This document shows positions 25,544 through 34,697 of a DNA stretch of 64,000 nucleotides, piece after piece (positions within the stretch are counted from its first letter, which is position 1; each line of letters opens with the position of its first letter). Where the stretch lies: the NCBI GenBank assembly GCA_019038645.1, contig JAHOYT010000046.1, forward strand, positions 1-64,000, given 5' to 3'. This stretch comes from Bacteroidales bacterium. Its GTDB lineage: Bacteria > Bacteroidota > Bacteroidia > Bacteroidales > UBA12077. The notes beneath the pieces are model-generated. The model was not told the DNA's origin, did no database searches, and saw only the letters and a list, made by a program, of their open reading frames with translations. Position numbers and translations under genes: made by a program.

Positions 25544-26794
25544 GTGGATATTTTTAGCAAGATAAAAGAAAACATGGGTTCTTTGGGCCAATATATGAAA
25601 CAAGCCCACGGATATTTTACATTTCCTAAACTTGAAGGTGAAGTTCATCCTAAAATGAAATTTAGGGGTAAAGAAGTTCTTACCTGGAGTTTAAATAATT
25701 ATATTGGATTAGCAAATCATCCGGAAGTAAGAAAAGTAGATGCTGAAGCCGCAAAAGAATATGGATTAGGATATCCGATGGGTGCAAGAATGATGTCTGG
25801 TCAGACAAGTAAACATGAAGAACTTGAGAATAAATTGGCTGAATTTGTAGGTAAAGAAGATGCGTATCTTTTAAATTTTGGATACCAGGGAATGGTTTCA
25901 ATTATTGACGCATTAGTTTCAAGGAAAGATGTAATTGTTTATGACAATGAATCGCATGCGTGTATTATGGATGGTGTTTTCCTTCACAAAGCTAAGGGTG
26001 GAAAAAGTTTTGTATATGCTCACAATGACATGGGAAAATGTGAAAAAATGTTAGAATTTGCTACAAAACGTGTTAAAGAAACAGGTGGAGGTATTCTATT
26101 AATAACTGAAGGTGTATTTGGCATGGCTGGCGATTTAGGTAAACTAAAAGAAATTGTTGCTTTAAAAGAAAAATACAATTTCCGAATACTTGTTGATGAT
26201 GCTCATGGTTTTGGTACAATGGGTGAAACTGGTGCTGGTGCAGGAGAACATTTTGGAGTACAGGATGGAATAGATGTATATTTTGCAACTTTTGCAAAAG
26301 CTATGGCGGGGATAGGTGCATTTGTAGCCTCAACAGAAGAAGTTACAAATTTTTTAAGATATAATTTAAGATCTCAGATTTTTGCTAAATCTTTACCAAT
26401 GCCTATAGTTATTGGTTCTTTAAAAAGATTAGAACTTCTTAAAACAGAAACAAAATTAAGAGAAAACTTGTGGAATGTTGTTAATGCCTTACAATCAGGA
26501 TTGCGCAATGCAGGTTTTGATATTGGTGTTACCGAATCTCCTGTAACACCTGTATACTTTTCAGGCAGTGTAGCTGAAGGAACGAATATTACTATGGATT
26601 TAAGAGAAAACTACAATGTTTTCTGTTCAATAGTTATTTATCCTGTTATACCAAAAGGTCAGTTATTACTTAGATTAATTCCAACAGCAATGCATACACT
26701 CGAAGATGTAGAATATACGATCAATGCTTTTAAAGCAGTAAATAAAAAATTATTAAACGGAGAGTATAGTAAGGAACAAATTGCTAATATATAA
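25544..26794 (+). CDS. Alpha-oxoamine synthase (serine palmitoyltransferase/KBL-like)
   Basis: PLP-dependent enzyme condensing an acyl thioester with an amino acid and releasing CO2; the family holds serine palmitoyltransferase, cysteate acyltransferase, BioF and glycine C-acetyltransferase. PLP-site residues: H138 (DNESHAC, ring stacking), D218 and H221 (LVDDAHGFG), K252 (FATFAKAMAG, Schiff base). Also GYPMGARMMSGQTSKHEELE near 77-95. Start is GTG, giving MDIFSKIKEN; an upstream promoter fits it. Length (416 aa) is near the family norm. It stands alone, not among biotin or threonine genes, which favours a lipid role; Bacteroidota make sphingolipids or sulfonolipids by this chemistry. The substrate is not decided by sequence. 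Confidence 0.85.
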   Translation: MDIFSKIKENMGSLGQYMKQAHGYFTFPKLEGEVHPKMKFRGKEVLTWSLNNYIGLANHPEVRKVDAEAAKEYGLGYPMGARMMSGQTSKHEELENKLAEFVGKEDAYLLNFGYQGMVSIIDALVSRKDVIVYDNESHACIMDGVFLHKAKGGKSFVYAHNDMGKCEKMLEFATKRVKETGGGILLITEGVFGMAGDLGKLKEIVALKEKYNFRILVDDAHGFGTMGETGAGAGEHFGVQDGIDVYFATFAKAMAGIGAFVASTEEVTNFLRYNLRSQIFAKSLPMPIVIGSLKRLELLKTETKLRENLWNVVNALQSGLRNAGFDIGVTESPVTPVYFSGSVAEGTNITMDLRENYNVFCSIVIYPVIPKGQLLLRLIPTAMHTLEDVEYTINAFKAVNKKLLNGEYSKEQIANI

Positions 26795-26813
26795 TTCAGA
26801 ATTAAATAAAGAC

Positions 26814-26841
26814 AAAAGCCGTTTCATTTGAAACGGCTTTT
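26814..26841. terminator. Bidirectional terminator between convergent genes
   Basis: AAAAGCCGTTTC (26814-26825), ATTT loop, GAAACGGCTTTT (26830-26841): a 12-bp perfect stem with A run before and T run after. Serves the oxoamine synthase gene (+) and trxB (-). Confidence 0.93.
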
Positions 26842-26862
26842 TCTATGTAAAAAAATACTTTT

Positions 26863-27855
26863 TTATTCCTGAGAACCCAAAAATCTTTCAGCATCAATGG
26901 CCGCTTTACAACCAGAACCTGCCGCAGTAATTGCCTGACGATAATGCGGATCCATAACATCACCACAAGCAAATACGCCATCAATTTTTGTTTTTGAACT
27001 ACCTGGTTCAGTAATAATATAACCTACTTCATCTGTTTCTAAATAATCTTTAAAAATACCAGAGTTTGGCTTATGACCAATTGCTGCAAAGAAACCATGA
27101 ATATCAATTTTTACTTCCCCGCCTTTACCATTAACAAGAATAGCTCCGTTAACACCGCTCATATCACCTACTATTTCCTTGGTTGTATGTTCAAAAAGAA
27201 CTTCAATATTCTTAGTATTCATTACTTTCTCTACCATTGCTTTTGAAGCACGCATATAATCCTTTCTGATTATTAGATAAACTTTATTACAAATTCCTGC
27301 AAGATATGTAGCTTCTTCGGCAGCTGTGTCGCCACCTCCAACAACAGCAACATCTTTTCCCTTATAGAAAAAACCATCGCATGTTGCACAAGCAGAAACT
27401 CCCTGACCTTTATATTTTGTTTCTGATTCTAATCCCAGATATTTAGCAGTTGCACCTGTAGCAATAATTAAAGTTTCTGCTTCAATAATTTTTTTATTAT
27501 CAATTGTTACTTTAAATGGTCTTTTTGTTAAATCTGTTGAAGTAGCAATTCCAAACCTTACGTCCGTTCCGAATCTTTCTGCCTGCTTTTTTAAATCTTC
27601 CATCATTACCGGACCTGTAACTCCTTCCGGGTAACCTGGATAATTCTCAACTTCAGTAGTTGTGGTTAACTGTCCGCCCGGTTCTAATCCTTCATATAAA
27701 ACAGGGCTAAGATTTGCCCTTGCTGCATATATAGCAGCTGTATATCCTGCCGGACCCGATCCAATTATTAAACACTTCACTTTTTCAATTTCAGAACTTA
27801 TACTATTCTGAGTTTTATCGTCTTCAATATTGTCTAATGATTTAAATAATGCCAT
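26863..27855 (-). CDS. trxB: Thioredoxin-disulfide reductase
   Basis: FAD enzyme reducing thioredoxin with NADPH. FAD-binding GSGPAGYTAAIYAARANLSP (33-52); redox pair C156 and C159 in SACATCDGFFYKG; NADPH-binding VVGGGDTAAEEATYLAGI; C-terminal FAD motif GVFACGDVMDPHYRQAITAA. Length is 330 aa, with about 25 extra N-terminal residues before the Rossmann strand, which is common in this phylum. Single gene facing the oxoamine synthase gene, sharing its terminator. The gene upstream is a tRNA on the opposite strand. Confidence 0.97.
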   Translation of the reverse strand: MALFKSLDNIEDDKTQNSISSEIEKVKCLIIGSGPAGYTAAIYAARANLSPVLYEGLEPGGQLTTTTEVENYPGYPEGVTGPVMMEDLKKQAERFGTDVRFGIATSTDLTKRPFKVTIDNKKIIEAETLIIATGATAKYLGLESETKYKGQGVSACATCDGFFYKGKDVAVVGGGDTAAEEATYLAGICNKVYLIIRKDYMRASKAMVEKVMNTKNIEVLFEHTTKEIVGDMSGVNGAILVNGKGGEVKIDIHGFFAAIGHKPNSGIFKDYLETDEVGYIITEPGSSKTKIDGVFACGDVMDPHYRQAITAAGSGCKAAIDAERFLGSQE

Positions 27856-27998
27856 TTTCTTATTTTTTATAATTAATTGATTAATTTATCTTAACTAAAC
27901 ATCTAACTATGTTAATTCTTGATATTTCTTGTAATCAATAAATATACCATATTTTATTTTGCATATTTAGAATTGATAAGTATTTTTACAACTCAGTC

Positions 27999-28074
27999 CG
28001 GGATGTAGCTCAGCCAGGTTTAGAGTACGCGTCTGGGGGGCGTGGGGTCGGAAGTTCGAATCTTCTCATCCCGA
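27999..28074 (+). tRNA. tRNA-Pro (anticodon GGG)
   Basis: Full cloverleaf. Acceptor CGGGATG pairs with CATCCCG; D arm GCTC/GAGT; anticodon stem CGCGT/GCGTG with two G-T pairs around loop CTGGGGG, giving anticodon GGG; T arm GGAAG-TTCGAAT-CTTCT. Discriminator base A at 28074. The CCA end is not encoded (CAAAAA follows), so it must be added after transcription. A strong hairpin terminator begins two bases after the tRNA. Confidence 0.95.
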
Positions 28075-28076
28075 CA

Positions 28077-28106
28077 AAAAGCCATAAAGATATCTTTATG
28101 GCTTTT
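28077..28106 (+). terminator. Terminator of the tRNA-Pro gene
   Basis: AAAAGCCATAAAGA (28077-28090), TA, TCTTTATGGCTTTT (28093-28106): 14-bp near-perfect stem ending in Ts. It ends tRNA transcription just before the nuclease gene, so that gene needs its own promoter. Confidence 0.9.
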
Positions 28107-28185
28107 AATTTTTCTGTCGAATTGTCAGTTCAGTATTGTCATAAATAATCGTATTTTTATAATCTTTAATTTTAAAAAAGATATT

Positions 28186-29193
28186 ATGAAAAAATTATTC
28201 ATCATAATAATTATTGGTTTCTATTCAATTATTTTATTTGGTCAGAATGATAAATTAAGTGCAACAATAGTTTTCTATAATGTTGAAAATTTATTTGATA
28301 CAATTAATGACCCAAATACCGCAGATGAAAGTTTCACACCGGAAGGTAGAAACAACTGGACTAATAAAAGATATACAAAAAAGCTTAATGATATTGCTTC
28401 TGTAATTAGTTCTGTTAATACTGAAGAGCTTCCGGCTCTTGCAGGGTTTTGTGAAGTTGAGAATCGTAAAGTACTTGAGGATTTAACAAAAACTACAGTT
28501 TTAAAATCTAAAAATTATAAGATTGTTCACGAAGAAAGTCCTGATGCCAGAGGAATTGATGTTGGCTTAATATATTGCCCTGATGAGTTTACATATTTAT
28601 TACACAAAAAAATTCCTGTAAATACCGGTACAGAATATAAAGTTAGAGATATCCTGTACACAAAAGGTATTCTTTATGAGACTGACACTATTCATATTTT
28701 TGTTAATCATTGGAAATCAAGAAGCGGAGGAGTGGAAAAAACAGAACCTCAAAGAATAAAATGTGCCCAAACTCTTAGAAAAGAGGTTGATTCTATTTTA
28801 TCAGTAAATAAAAATGTAAAAATTCTGATAATGGGTGATCTTAATGATGAACCAAAAAATAAAAGCGTTTTTGAAACTCTGGGTGCAAATAACTCAAACA
28901 AACCCGAATCATTATACAATTTAATGCTCCCTTTATCGGAAAACGGTGAAGGAACTCATTGTTACAGAGGAGAATGGAGCATGCTGGATCATTTAATTGT
29001 ATCTAATAATTTATTAAATAATAATTCCGGCTTTATTTTAGATGATAAAAGAGGACAAATATTCAGAGCAGACTGGATAACTTATGAAAGTAAAGAAGGT
29101 TATAAAAGCCCGGGCAGAACTTACGGAGGACCAAATTATTACGGAGGTTACAGCGACCATTATCCGGTATTTGTAACTCTAATAAAGCATTAG
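28186..29193 (+). CDS. Secreted endonuclease/exonuclease/phosphatase-family protein
   Basis: Probable extracytoplasmic nuclease or phosphatase of the EEP (DNase I-like) fold. Start at 28186 gives a signal peptide (KKLFIIIIIGFYSIILFGQ); an open frame reaching back to 28042 runs through the tRNA and its terminator and is not credible. Motifs: ATIVFYNVENLFDTINDP (first metal-site Asn/Glu region), AGFCEVENRKV (catalytic Glu), FVNHWKSRSGG, ILIMGDLNDEPKN (Asp/Asn pair) and GGYSDHYPVFVT (C-terminal SDH with catalytic His). Length 335 aa. It ends 5 bp before uvrB, so the two are likely co-transcribed; whether the substrate is DNA, RNA or a phosphoester is not decided by sequence. Confidence 0.9.
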   Translation: MKKLFIIIIIGFYSIILFGQNDKLSATIVFYNVENLFDTINDPNTADESFTPEGRNNWTNKRYTKKLNDIASVISSVNTEELPALAGFCEVENRKVLEDLTKTTVLKSKNYKIVHEESPDARGIDVGLIYCPDEFTYLLHKKIPVNTGTEYKVRDILYTKGILYETDTIHIFVNHWKSRSGGVEKTEPQRIKCAQTLRKEVDSILSVNKNVKILIMGDLNDEPKNKSVFETLGANNSNKPESLYNLMLPLSENGEGTHCYRGEWSMLDHLIVSNNLLNNNSGFILDDKRGQIFRADWITYESKEGYKSPGRTYGGPNYYGGYSDHYPVFVTLIKH

Positions 29194-29198
29194 TTTTA

Positions 29199-31223
29199 AT
29201 GAAATTAAAACTATCATCAGAATACATCCCAACAGGGGATCAACCTGAAGCTATTAAACAGCTTTCTGAAGGAGTTATGCGGGGCGATAAATACCAGACA
29301 TTACTTGGTGTTACCGGGTCAGGAAAAACATTTACCGTAGCCAATGTTATTGAAAAAGTTGAAAGACCAACATTAGTTTTAAGTCATAATAAAACTCTTG
29401 CAGCACAATTATACGGTGAGTTTAAGCAATTTTTTCCTGATAACGCAGTGGAGTATTTTGTTTCATATTATGATTATTACCAACCAGAAGCTTATCTGCC
29501 TATAACTGATACCTACATTGAAAAAGATTTATCAATTAATGAAGAAATTGAAAAACTCAGGTTAAGTACGACTTCCTCATTATTATCAGGAAGAAGAGAT
29601 GTTATAGTTGTTTCGTCGGTTTCGTGCATATATGGTATTGGAAATCCGGAAGACTTTCATAGCAACACCATTACAATAAGGAAAGGTCAGACTATTGACC
29701 GAAACCAATTTTTACGACAGCTTGTTGGAAGTTTATATTCACGGAGTGAGCTTGATTTTAAGCCAGGTATATTCAGGGTAAAAGGCGATACAATAGACAT
29801 TTATCTTGCATACAATGATCTTGCTTACCGGGTTATTTTCTGGGGTGATGAAATCGAAGAAATCGAATCTTTTAATCCGGTAAATAATACACCAATTGAA
29901 AAATTAGATACCGGAATAATATATCCTGCGAACATTTTTGTTACTACCAAAGATCGCATGAACAGTGCTATACGTGAAATTCAGGATGATTTATTTAAAC
30001 AAAACGAGTATTTTAATTCTATTGGGAAAAAACATGAGGCTAAAAGAATAAAAGACAGAGTTGAGTATGATTTAGAGATGATTAAAGAACTTGGATATTG
30101 TTCAGGAATTGAAAACTACTCGCGTTATTTTGACGGAAGAAAACCCGGAACAAGGCCTTTTTGTTTGTTGGATTATTTTCCTGAAGACTTTCTTACTGTT
30201 ATAGATGAAAGTCATGTTACACTGCCACAGGTAAGAGCCATGTACGGAGGAGATAACTCACGAAAAAAAAATCTTGTTGAATATGGATTTCGGTTACCTG
30301 CTGCTATCGATAACAGACCTTTAAAATTTGAAGAATTCGAAGAATTAACAAATCAGATGCTATTTGTGAGTGCAACTCCCGCTGATTATGAATTTGAAAA
30401 ATGTGAAGGGATCATTGTTGAGCAACTAATCCGCCCGACAGGATTACTAGATCCTGAAATTGAGGTGCGGCCTTCTATAAATCAAATTGATGATTTAATG
30501 GAGGAAATAAACTTTCAGACTAAAAAAAATCAGAGAGTTTTAGTTACAACTTTAACCAAGAGAATGGCCGAAGAATTAACAAAATATTTATCGCGGTTTG
30601 AAATAAAATGCAGATATATTCATTCGGATATTATTACACTTGAACGTGTTGAAATAATGGATCAGCTACGCAACGGAACTTTTGATGTTCTGATTGGCGT
30701 TAATCTTTTACGGGAAGGTCTGGATTTACCGGAAGTTGCACTGGTAGCAATACTTGACGCCGATAAAGAAGGATTTTTAAGATCTGCAAGATCGTTAACT
30801 CAGACAGCAGGAAGAGCAGCCAGAAATATTGATGGTAAAGTTATCATGTATGCTGACAAAATCACAAAATCAATGCAACAGACTATAGATCAAACCACAA
30901 ACCGAAGAGAGAAACAGCTTGCCTATAATGAAAAAAATGGAATAACTCCAAAACAAATTATGAAGGCATCAGGATCCTTAATGGGTAATAATTTTAGAAC
31001 CGAAAGAAAAGGGAAAATATATTCTGAACCCGATAGTTTAAATATAGCAGCAGATCCAATTGTAAAGTACATGGATAAAATGGCTTTAGAAAAAGCAATT
31101 GAAAAAACCAGCCTGTCAATGGGGAAAGCTGCAAAAGAATTAAATTTTCAGGAAGCCGCCCGTTTAAGGGATGAAATGTTTGCCTTACAGGAGTTGTTAA
31201 AAAAGAAAGGGAAAACCATCTGA
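29199..31223 (+). CDS. uvrB: Excinuclease ABC subunit B
   Basis: Damage-verifying helicase-like subunit of nucleotide excision repair. Walker A GVTGSGKT (37-44); beta-hairpin region with VSYYDYYQPEAYLP; YCSGIENYSRYF and DYFPEDFLTVIDESHVT; helicase motifs V/VI as VLIGVNLLREGLDLPEVALV and QTAGRAARN; UVR domain at the C-terminus (about 635-670, KAAKELNFQEAARLRDEM). Length (674 aa) is normal. It starts 5 bp after the nuclease gene. A small hairpin, CCATCT-GAA-AGATGG (31216-31230), overlaps the stop codon but has no T run. Converges on rpoD. Confidence 0.98.
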   Translation: MKLKLSSEYIPTGDQPEAIKQLSEGVMRGDKYQTLLGVTGSGKTFTVANVIEKVERPTLVLSHNKTLAAQLYGEFKQFFPDNAVEYFVSYYDYYQPEAYLPITDTYIEKDLSINEEIEKLRLSTTSSLLSGRRDVIVVSSVSCIYGIGNPEDFHSNTITIRKGQTIDRNQFLRQLVGSLYSRSELDFKPGIFRVKGDTIDIYLAYNDLAYRVIFWGDEIEEIESFNPVNNTPIEKLDTGIIYPANIFVTTKDRMNSAIREIQDDLFKQNEYFNSIGKKHEAKRIKDRVEYDLEMIKELGYCSGIENYSRYFDGRKPGTRPFCLLDYFPEDFLTVIDESHVTLPQVRAMYGGDNSRKKNLVEYGFRLPAAIDNRPLKFEEFEELTNQMLFVSATPADYEFEKCEGIIVEQLIRPTGLLDPEIEVRPSINQIDDLMEEINFQTKKNQRVLVTTLTKRMAEELTKYLSRFEIKCRYIHSDIITLERVEIMDQLRNGTFDVLIGVNLLREGLDLPEVALVAILDADKEGFLRSARSLTQTAGRAARNIDGKVIMYADKITKSMQQTIDQTTNRREKQLAYNEKNGITPKQIMKASGSLMGNNFRTERKGKIYSEPDSLNIAADPIVKYMDKMALEKAIEKTSLSMGKAAKELNFQEAARLRDEMFALQELLKKKGKTI

Positions 31224-31254
31224 AAGATGGCCCGCTAAATAAATAAAAATAATT

Positions 31255-32115
31255 TTAACCCAAATACGATTTTAATAATTTACTTCTTGTAGAATGTCTT
31301 AATCGTCTTATAGCTTTTTCTTTAATCTGACGTACTCTTTCTCTTGTTAATCCAAAATTATCTCCAATTTCTTCCAAAGTCATTTCTGAAACACCAATAC
31401 CAAAGAAATACTTTAGTATATCACGTTCTCTGTCAGTTAATGTAGCCAGCGCTCTATCAATTTCACGAATTAAGGATTCTGTTATTAGAGTATTGTCTGC
31501 ATTAGGCGAATCATCATTATGAAGAACGTCCAGCAAACTACTATCTTCACCTGTTTTAAAGGGAGCATCCATTGATACATGACGACCAGAAACACGCATT
31601 GTATCAACTACTTTATCTTTTGGTAATTCCAGCTTATCTGCTAATTCATCAGGCGATGGAGTTCTTTCATTTTCCTGTTCAAATCTCGAAAATGCCTTGT
31701 TAATTTTATTCAATGAACCTACCTGATTTAAAGGTAAACGTACAATTCGTGATTGTTCGGCAAGTGCCTGTAAAATTGATTGTCTGATCCACCATACAGC
31801 ATAAGAAATAAATTTGAATCCACGTGTTTCATCAAATTTTTCAGCAGCTTTTATTAGTCCAAGATTACCCTCATTTATAAGATCAGGAAGAGTAAGGCCC
31901 TGATTCTGATATTGTTTGGCAACAGAAACTACAAATCGCAAATTTGCTTTTGTAAGTTTTTCCAGCGCAAGCCTGTCTCCTTTCTTAATTCTTTGCGCTA
32001 ATTCAACTTCCTCTTCAACTGTGATTAATCCCTCACGTCCAATTTCCTGTAAATATTTATCAAGAGAAGCGCTTTCTCTGTTAGTAATTGATTTTGTAAT
32101 TTTAAGCTGTCTCAT
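31255..32115 (-). CDS. rpoD: Primary RNA polymerase sigma factor (Bacteroidota RpoD/SigA)
   Basis: Housekeeping sigma-70 of the short Bacteroidota type (286 aa), lacking the long region 1.1 of E. coli RpoD. Region 1.2 [18 protein letters not shown]; region 2 [38 protein letters not shown] and [18 protein letters not shown]; region 3 [20 protein letters not shown]; region 4 [15 protein letters not shown] and [20 protein letters not shown]. The ATG at 32115 (MRQLKI, the usual N-terminus) is chosen over a TTG two codons upstream. This sigma reads the unusual TTTG/TAnnTTTG promoters found elsewhere in the window. Converges on uvrB. Confidence 0.97.
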   Translation of the reverse strand: MRQLKITKSITNRESASLDKYLQEIGREGLITVEEEVELAQRIKKGDRLALEKLTKANLRFVVSVAKQYQNQGLTLPDLINEGNLGLIKAAEKFDETRGFKFISYAVWWIRQSILQALAEQSRIVRLPLNQVGSLNKINKAFSRFEQENERTPSPDELADKLELPKDKVVDTMRVSGRHVSMDAPFKTGEDSSLLDVLHNDDSPNADNTLITESLIREIDRALATLTDRERDILKYFFGIGVSEMTLEEIGDNFGLTRERVRQIKEKAIRRLRHSTRSKLLKSYLG

Positions 32116-32226
32116 TGGCAATAAAAAGTTTCACAAAATGTATTCAATTATACTTTACATGTAAGCTGACATGCAAATTAAAACAAAAACCACAAAACTG
32201 ACAACCGCGTAATAAAATTAATAAGC

Positions 32227-33714
32227 TTATTCCAGTTTTATCTGAAACACGTAAATATATCTTCCTCCAGGATACAACCCCTCTAACTCAACAAGAGCTC
32301 CACTTTCCTCTCTGCCTAATATTTTCTTTATATCATCAACTTTAAATACCTTTTCTCCCTGTAACTTTATAATAACAAAACCTTCTTTTATACCGGCTTT
32401 ACTGAAGGCACCTTTTTTTATTCCGGTAATTTTTATGCCATTATTAATACCCAGCCTTCTTTTGTCATTATTATCTATTTGTTGAAATGAAGCACCCAGA
32501 ATGGAAAAGAACTCGTCGGTTGTAACAATTTTCGTGTTTCCATGCATGTTACGTAAAAGAACCTCAATTTGTTTCCTTTTATTATTTCTTTTAACTGTAA
32601 TATAAATTATCTCACCAGGGCGATATTTTCCAATTTGCTCAGTTAGTTCGGCGATACTATTGATTTTTACTTTATTAACTTCAATTACGACGTCGCCTTC
32701 TTTCATTTCGGCTTCCTTTGCAGCTCCTTTATCGTTTACTGATGATATTAAAACACCTTCAATTTTATTCAGATTATATCTTTTTGCTATTTCATTATTC
32801 ACATCAAGGATGGAAACACCTAATACTGCTCTTTGCACTTCACCGAAATTAATAATATCTGCAACAACTTTTTTAACAATATTAACCGGAATAGCAAATG
32901 AATATCCTGAGTATGCGCCTGATGGTGAAATAATTGCAGAATTAATGCCAACCAATTCACCCTTCAGATTAACAAGTGCACCACCACTATTTCCCTTATT
33001 AACAGCAGCATCTGTCTGTATATATGACTCTATAGGATAATTACTCTGATCACTTAAAATATGAATATTTCTTGCTTTTGCGCTTACAATTCCGGCAGTT
33101 ACAGTAGAAGTAAGATTAAAAGGATTTCCAACAGCCAGAACCCATTCGCCGACCTTTATTACATCCGAATTACCAAAAGAGAAATACGGAAGTTCTGTTG
33201 ATTCCACTTTTAGCAAAGCAAGGTCAGTTCCGGGATCAGAACCAACGATTTCTGCCGTAAATGTTCTTTTATCATTTAAAATGATCTGAATTTCATCCGA
33301 ATTTTCGACAACATGATAATTTGTAACAATATAACCATCCTTCGAAATTATTACTCCAGAACCAAAAGATACAGAAGGTTGTGCATAAGTATCTCCAAAT
33401 ATCCACTCATAAATTGGATTTTTATAATAATCGTTGTTTTCCAAATTATATTTAGAAGTTACGTGTACAACAGCATGAATACTATTTTCTGCTGCCAGAG
33501 TAAAATCCATTATTTCTCCGTTTAATGCAGCAGGAATTCTGGAATAATTAACCTGATTGGAATCTTCTAATACACCAGTTGCTCTTTGTTTTTTTATATC
33601 AGAATCAGGTCCGTGGATAATTGTTTCCTGAAAAAAGTTTGTATAAATTATTATTGTTAATAAAGCGGATAAACCGGCTATGAGTATATTCCCTATTAAT
33701 GTTTTAGCTTTCAT
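32227..33714 (-). CDS. Do/DegQ-family periplasmic serine protease
   Basis: HtrA-type envelope protease and chaperone. Start at 33714 (ATG, MKAKTLIGN) is preferred to an in-frame GTG at 33753; it gives an N-terminal signal anchor (about 6-26). Counted from this start, the triad is H134 (VTNYHVVENS), D164 (GTDLALLKVE) and S244 (VNKGNSGGALVN). PDZ 1 covers about 300-385 (GVLISSVNDKGAAKEAEMKE), and PDZ 2 about 400-490 (IKKGAFSKAGIKEGFVIIKL). Length 495 aa. Divergent from dapF; a perfect -7 box TAAATTTG lies on the minus strand at 33826-33819, without a matched -33 box. Confidence 0.95.
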   Translation of the reverse strand: MKAKTLIGNILIAGLSALLTIIIYTNFFQETIIHGPDSDIKKQRATGVLEDSNQVNYSRIPAALNGEIMDFTLAAENSIHAVVHVTSKYNLENNDYYKNPIYEWIFGDTYAQPSVSFGSGVIISKDGYIVTNYHVVENSDEIQIILNDKRTFTAEIVGSDPGTDLALLKVESTELPYFSFGNSDVIKVGEWVLAVGNPFNLTSTVTAGIVSAKARNIHILSDQSNYPIESYIQTDAAVNKGNSGGALVNLKGELVGINSAIISPSGAYSGYSFAIPVNIVKKVVADIINFGEVQRAVLGVSILDVNNEIAKRYNLNKIEGVLISSVNDKGAAKEAEMKEGDVVIEVNKVKINSIAELTEQIGKYRPGEIIYITVKRNNKRKQIEVLLRNMHGNTKIVTTDEFFSILGASFQQIDNNDKRRLGINNGIKITGIKKGAFSKAGIKEGFVIIKLQGEKVFKVDDIKKILGREESGALVELEGLYPGGRYIYVFQIKLE

Positions 33715-33868
33715 AACATTATTGTTTTTTAATAATTGTTTTTTGAATCTCACAAATCAAAATTAACACCTTTGAGTCCAAAATATTTCGGTTTAACATT
33801 ATTTAACGAAACATTGTACAAATTTAACTATTTGTCAATTTATTCATAAGTTTACAAAAAAATACGCA

Positions 33869-34648
33869 ATGACTATTAATTTCTTTAAATATCAGGGCAC
33901 CGGTAACGATTTTATTATTATAGATAACCGGGACAACAAAATTTCTCTGAACAAAATTCAGGTTAACAAATTGTGTGACAGAAGATTTGGTATTGGAGCT
34001 GATGGTTTAATGTTATTGGAAAACCATGCTAATCTGGATTTTAATATGAAATATTATAATTCGGATGGGATTGAAAGTACAATGTGTGGAAACGGAGGCC
34101 GTTGTCTGGTTTCATTTGCGAAGACTCTTGGAATATTTAGCAACGAAACAAATTTTAATGCTATAGACGGATCTCATAAGGCTGTGGTAAAAGAAAACAA
34201 TATTGTTTCACTACAGATGCAGGATGTAACAGATATTAGAATCGTAAATAAAAACTACTTTATTAACACAGGATCACCACATTATGTAACTTTCAGAGAT
34301 GAAATTAAAGAAATAGACGTATACAATCGTGGAAGAGAAATAAGGTATAGTAAAGAATTTTCGCCTGAAGGTACTAACGTAAATTTTGTTGAATATCAGA
34401 ATAATAAGATTTTTGTGAGAACTTATGAAAGAGGAGTTGAAAATGAAACTTTATCGTGCGGAACCGGAGTTACTGCTTCTGCTATATGTGCATCTCTTCA
34501 TTCAAAATCCAGAAAAAACTCATATAACATTATTACTCAAGGTGGTAATTTGAGTGTTTCTTTTAATAAGCAAAGTAAAAATACTTTTTCTGATGTTTGG
34601 TTAACAGGTCCTGCTACTTTTGTTTATAAAGGAGAAATTTATATTTAA
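33869..34648 (+). CDS. dapF: Diaminopimelate epimerase
   Basis: PLP-independent racemase converting LL- to meso-diaminopimelate for lysine and peptidoglycan. Both catalytic cysteines are present: C73 (STMCGNGGRCL) and C197 (ETLSCGTGVTAS). N-terminal FFKYQGTGNDFIIIDN is the family signature. Length 259 aa, normal. It is divergent from the HtrA-type protease, followed 49 bp later by an S9 hydrolase on the same strand. The LL-DAP aminotransferase often next to dapF in this phylum is not here. Confidence 0.97.
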   Translation: MTINFFKYQGTGNDFIIIDNRDNKISLNKIQVNKLCDRRFGIGADGLMLLENHANLDFNMKYYNSDGIESTMCGNGGRCLVSFAKTLGIFSNETNFNAIDGSHKAVVKENNIVSLQMQDVTDIRIVNKNYFINTGSPHYVTFRDEIKEIDVYNRGREIRYSKEFSPEGTNVNFVEYQNNKIFVRTYERGVENETLSCGTGVTASAICASLHSKSRKNSYNIITQGGNLSVSFNKQSKNTFSDVWLTGPATFVYKGEIYI

Positions 34649-34697
34649 ACAAATGCTGATTTTCAAAGTCTAATCCTAAAATCAAATCTTACTAAAC

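Noticed and set aside
28042-28185. N-terminal extension of the nuclease into the tRNA
   Set aside because: It would run through the tRNA and its terminator, and the ATG at 28186 begins a clear signal peptide.
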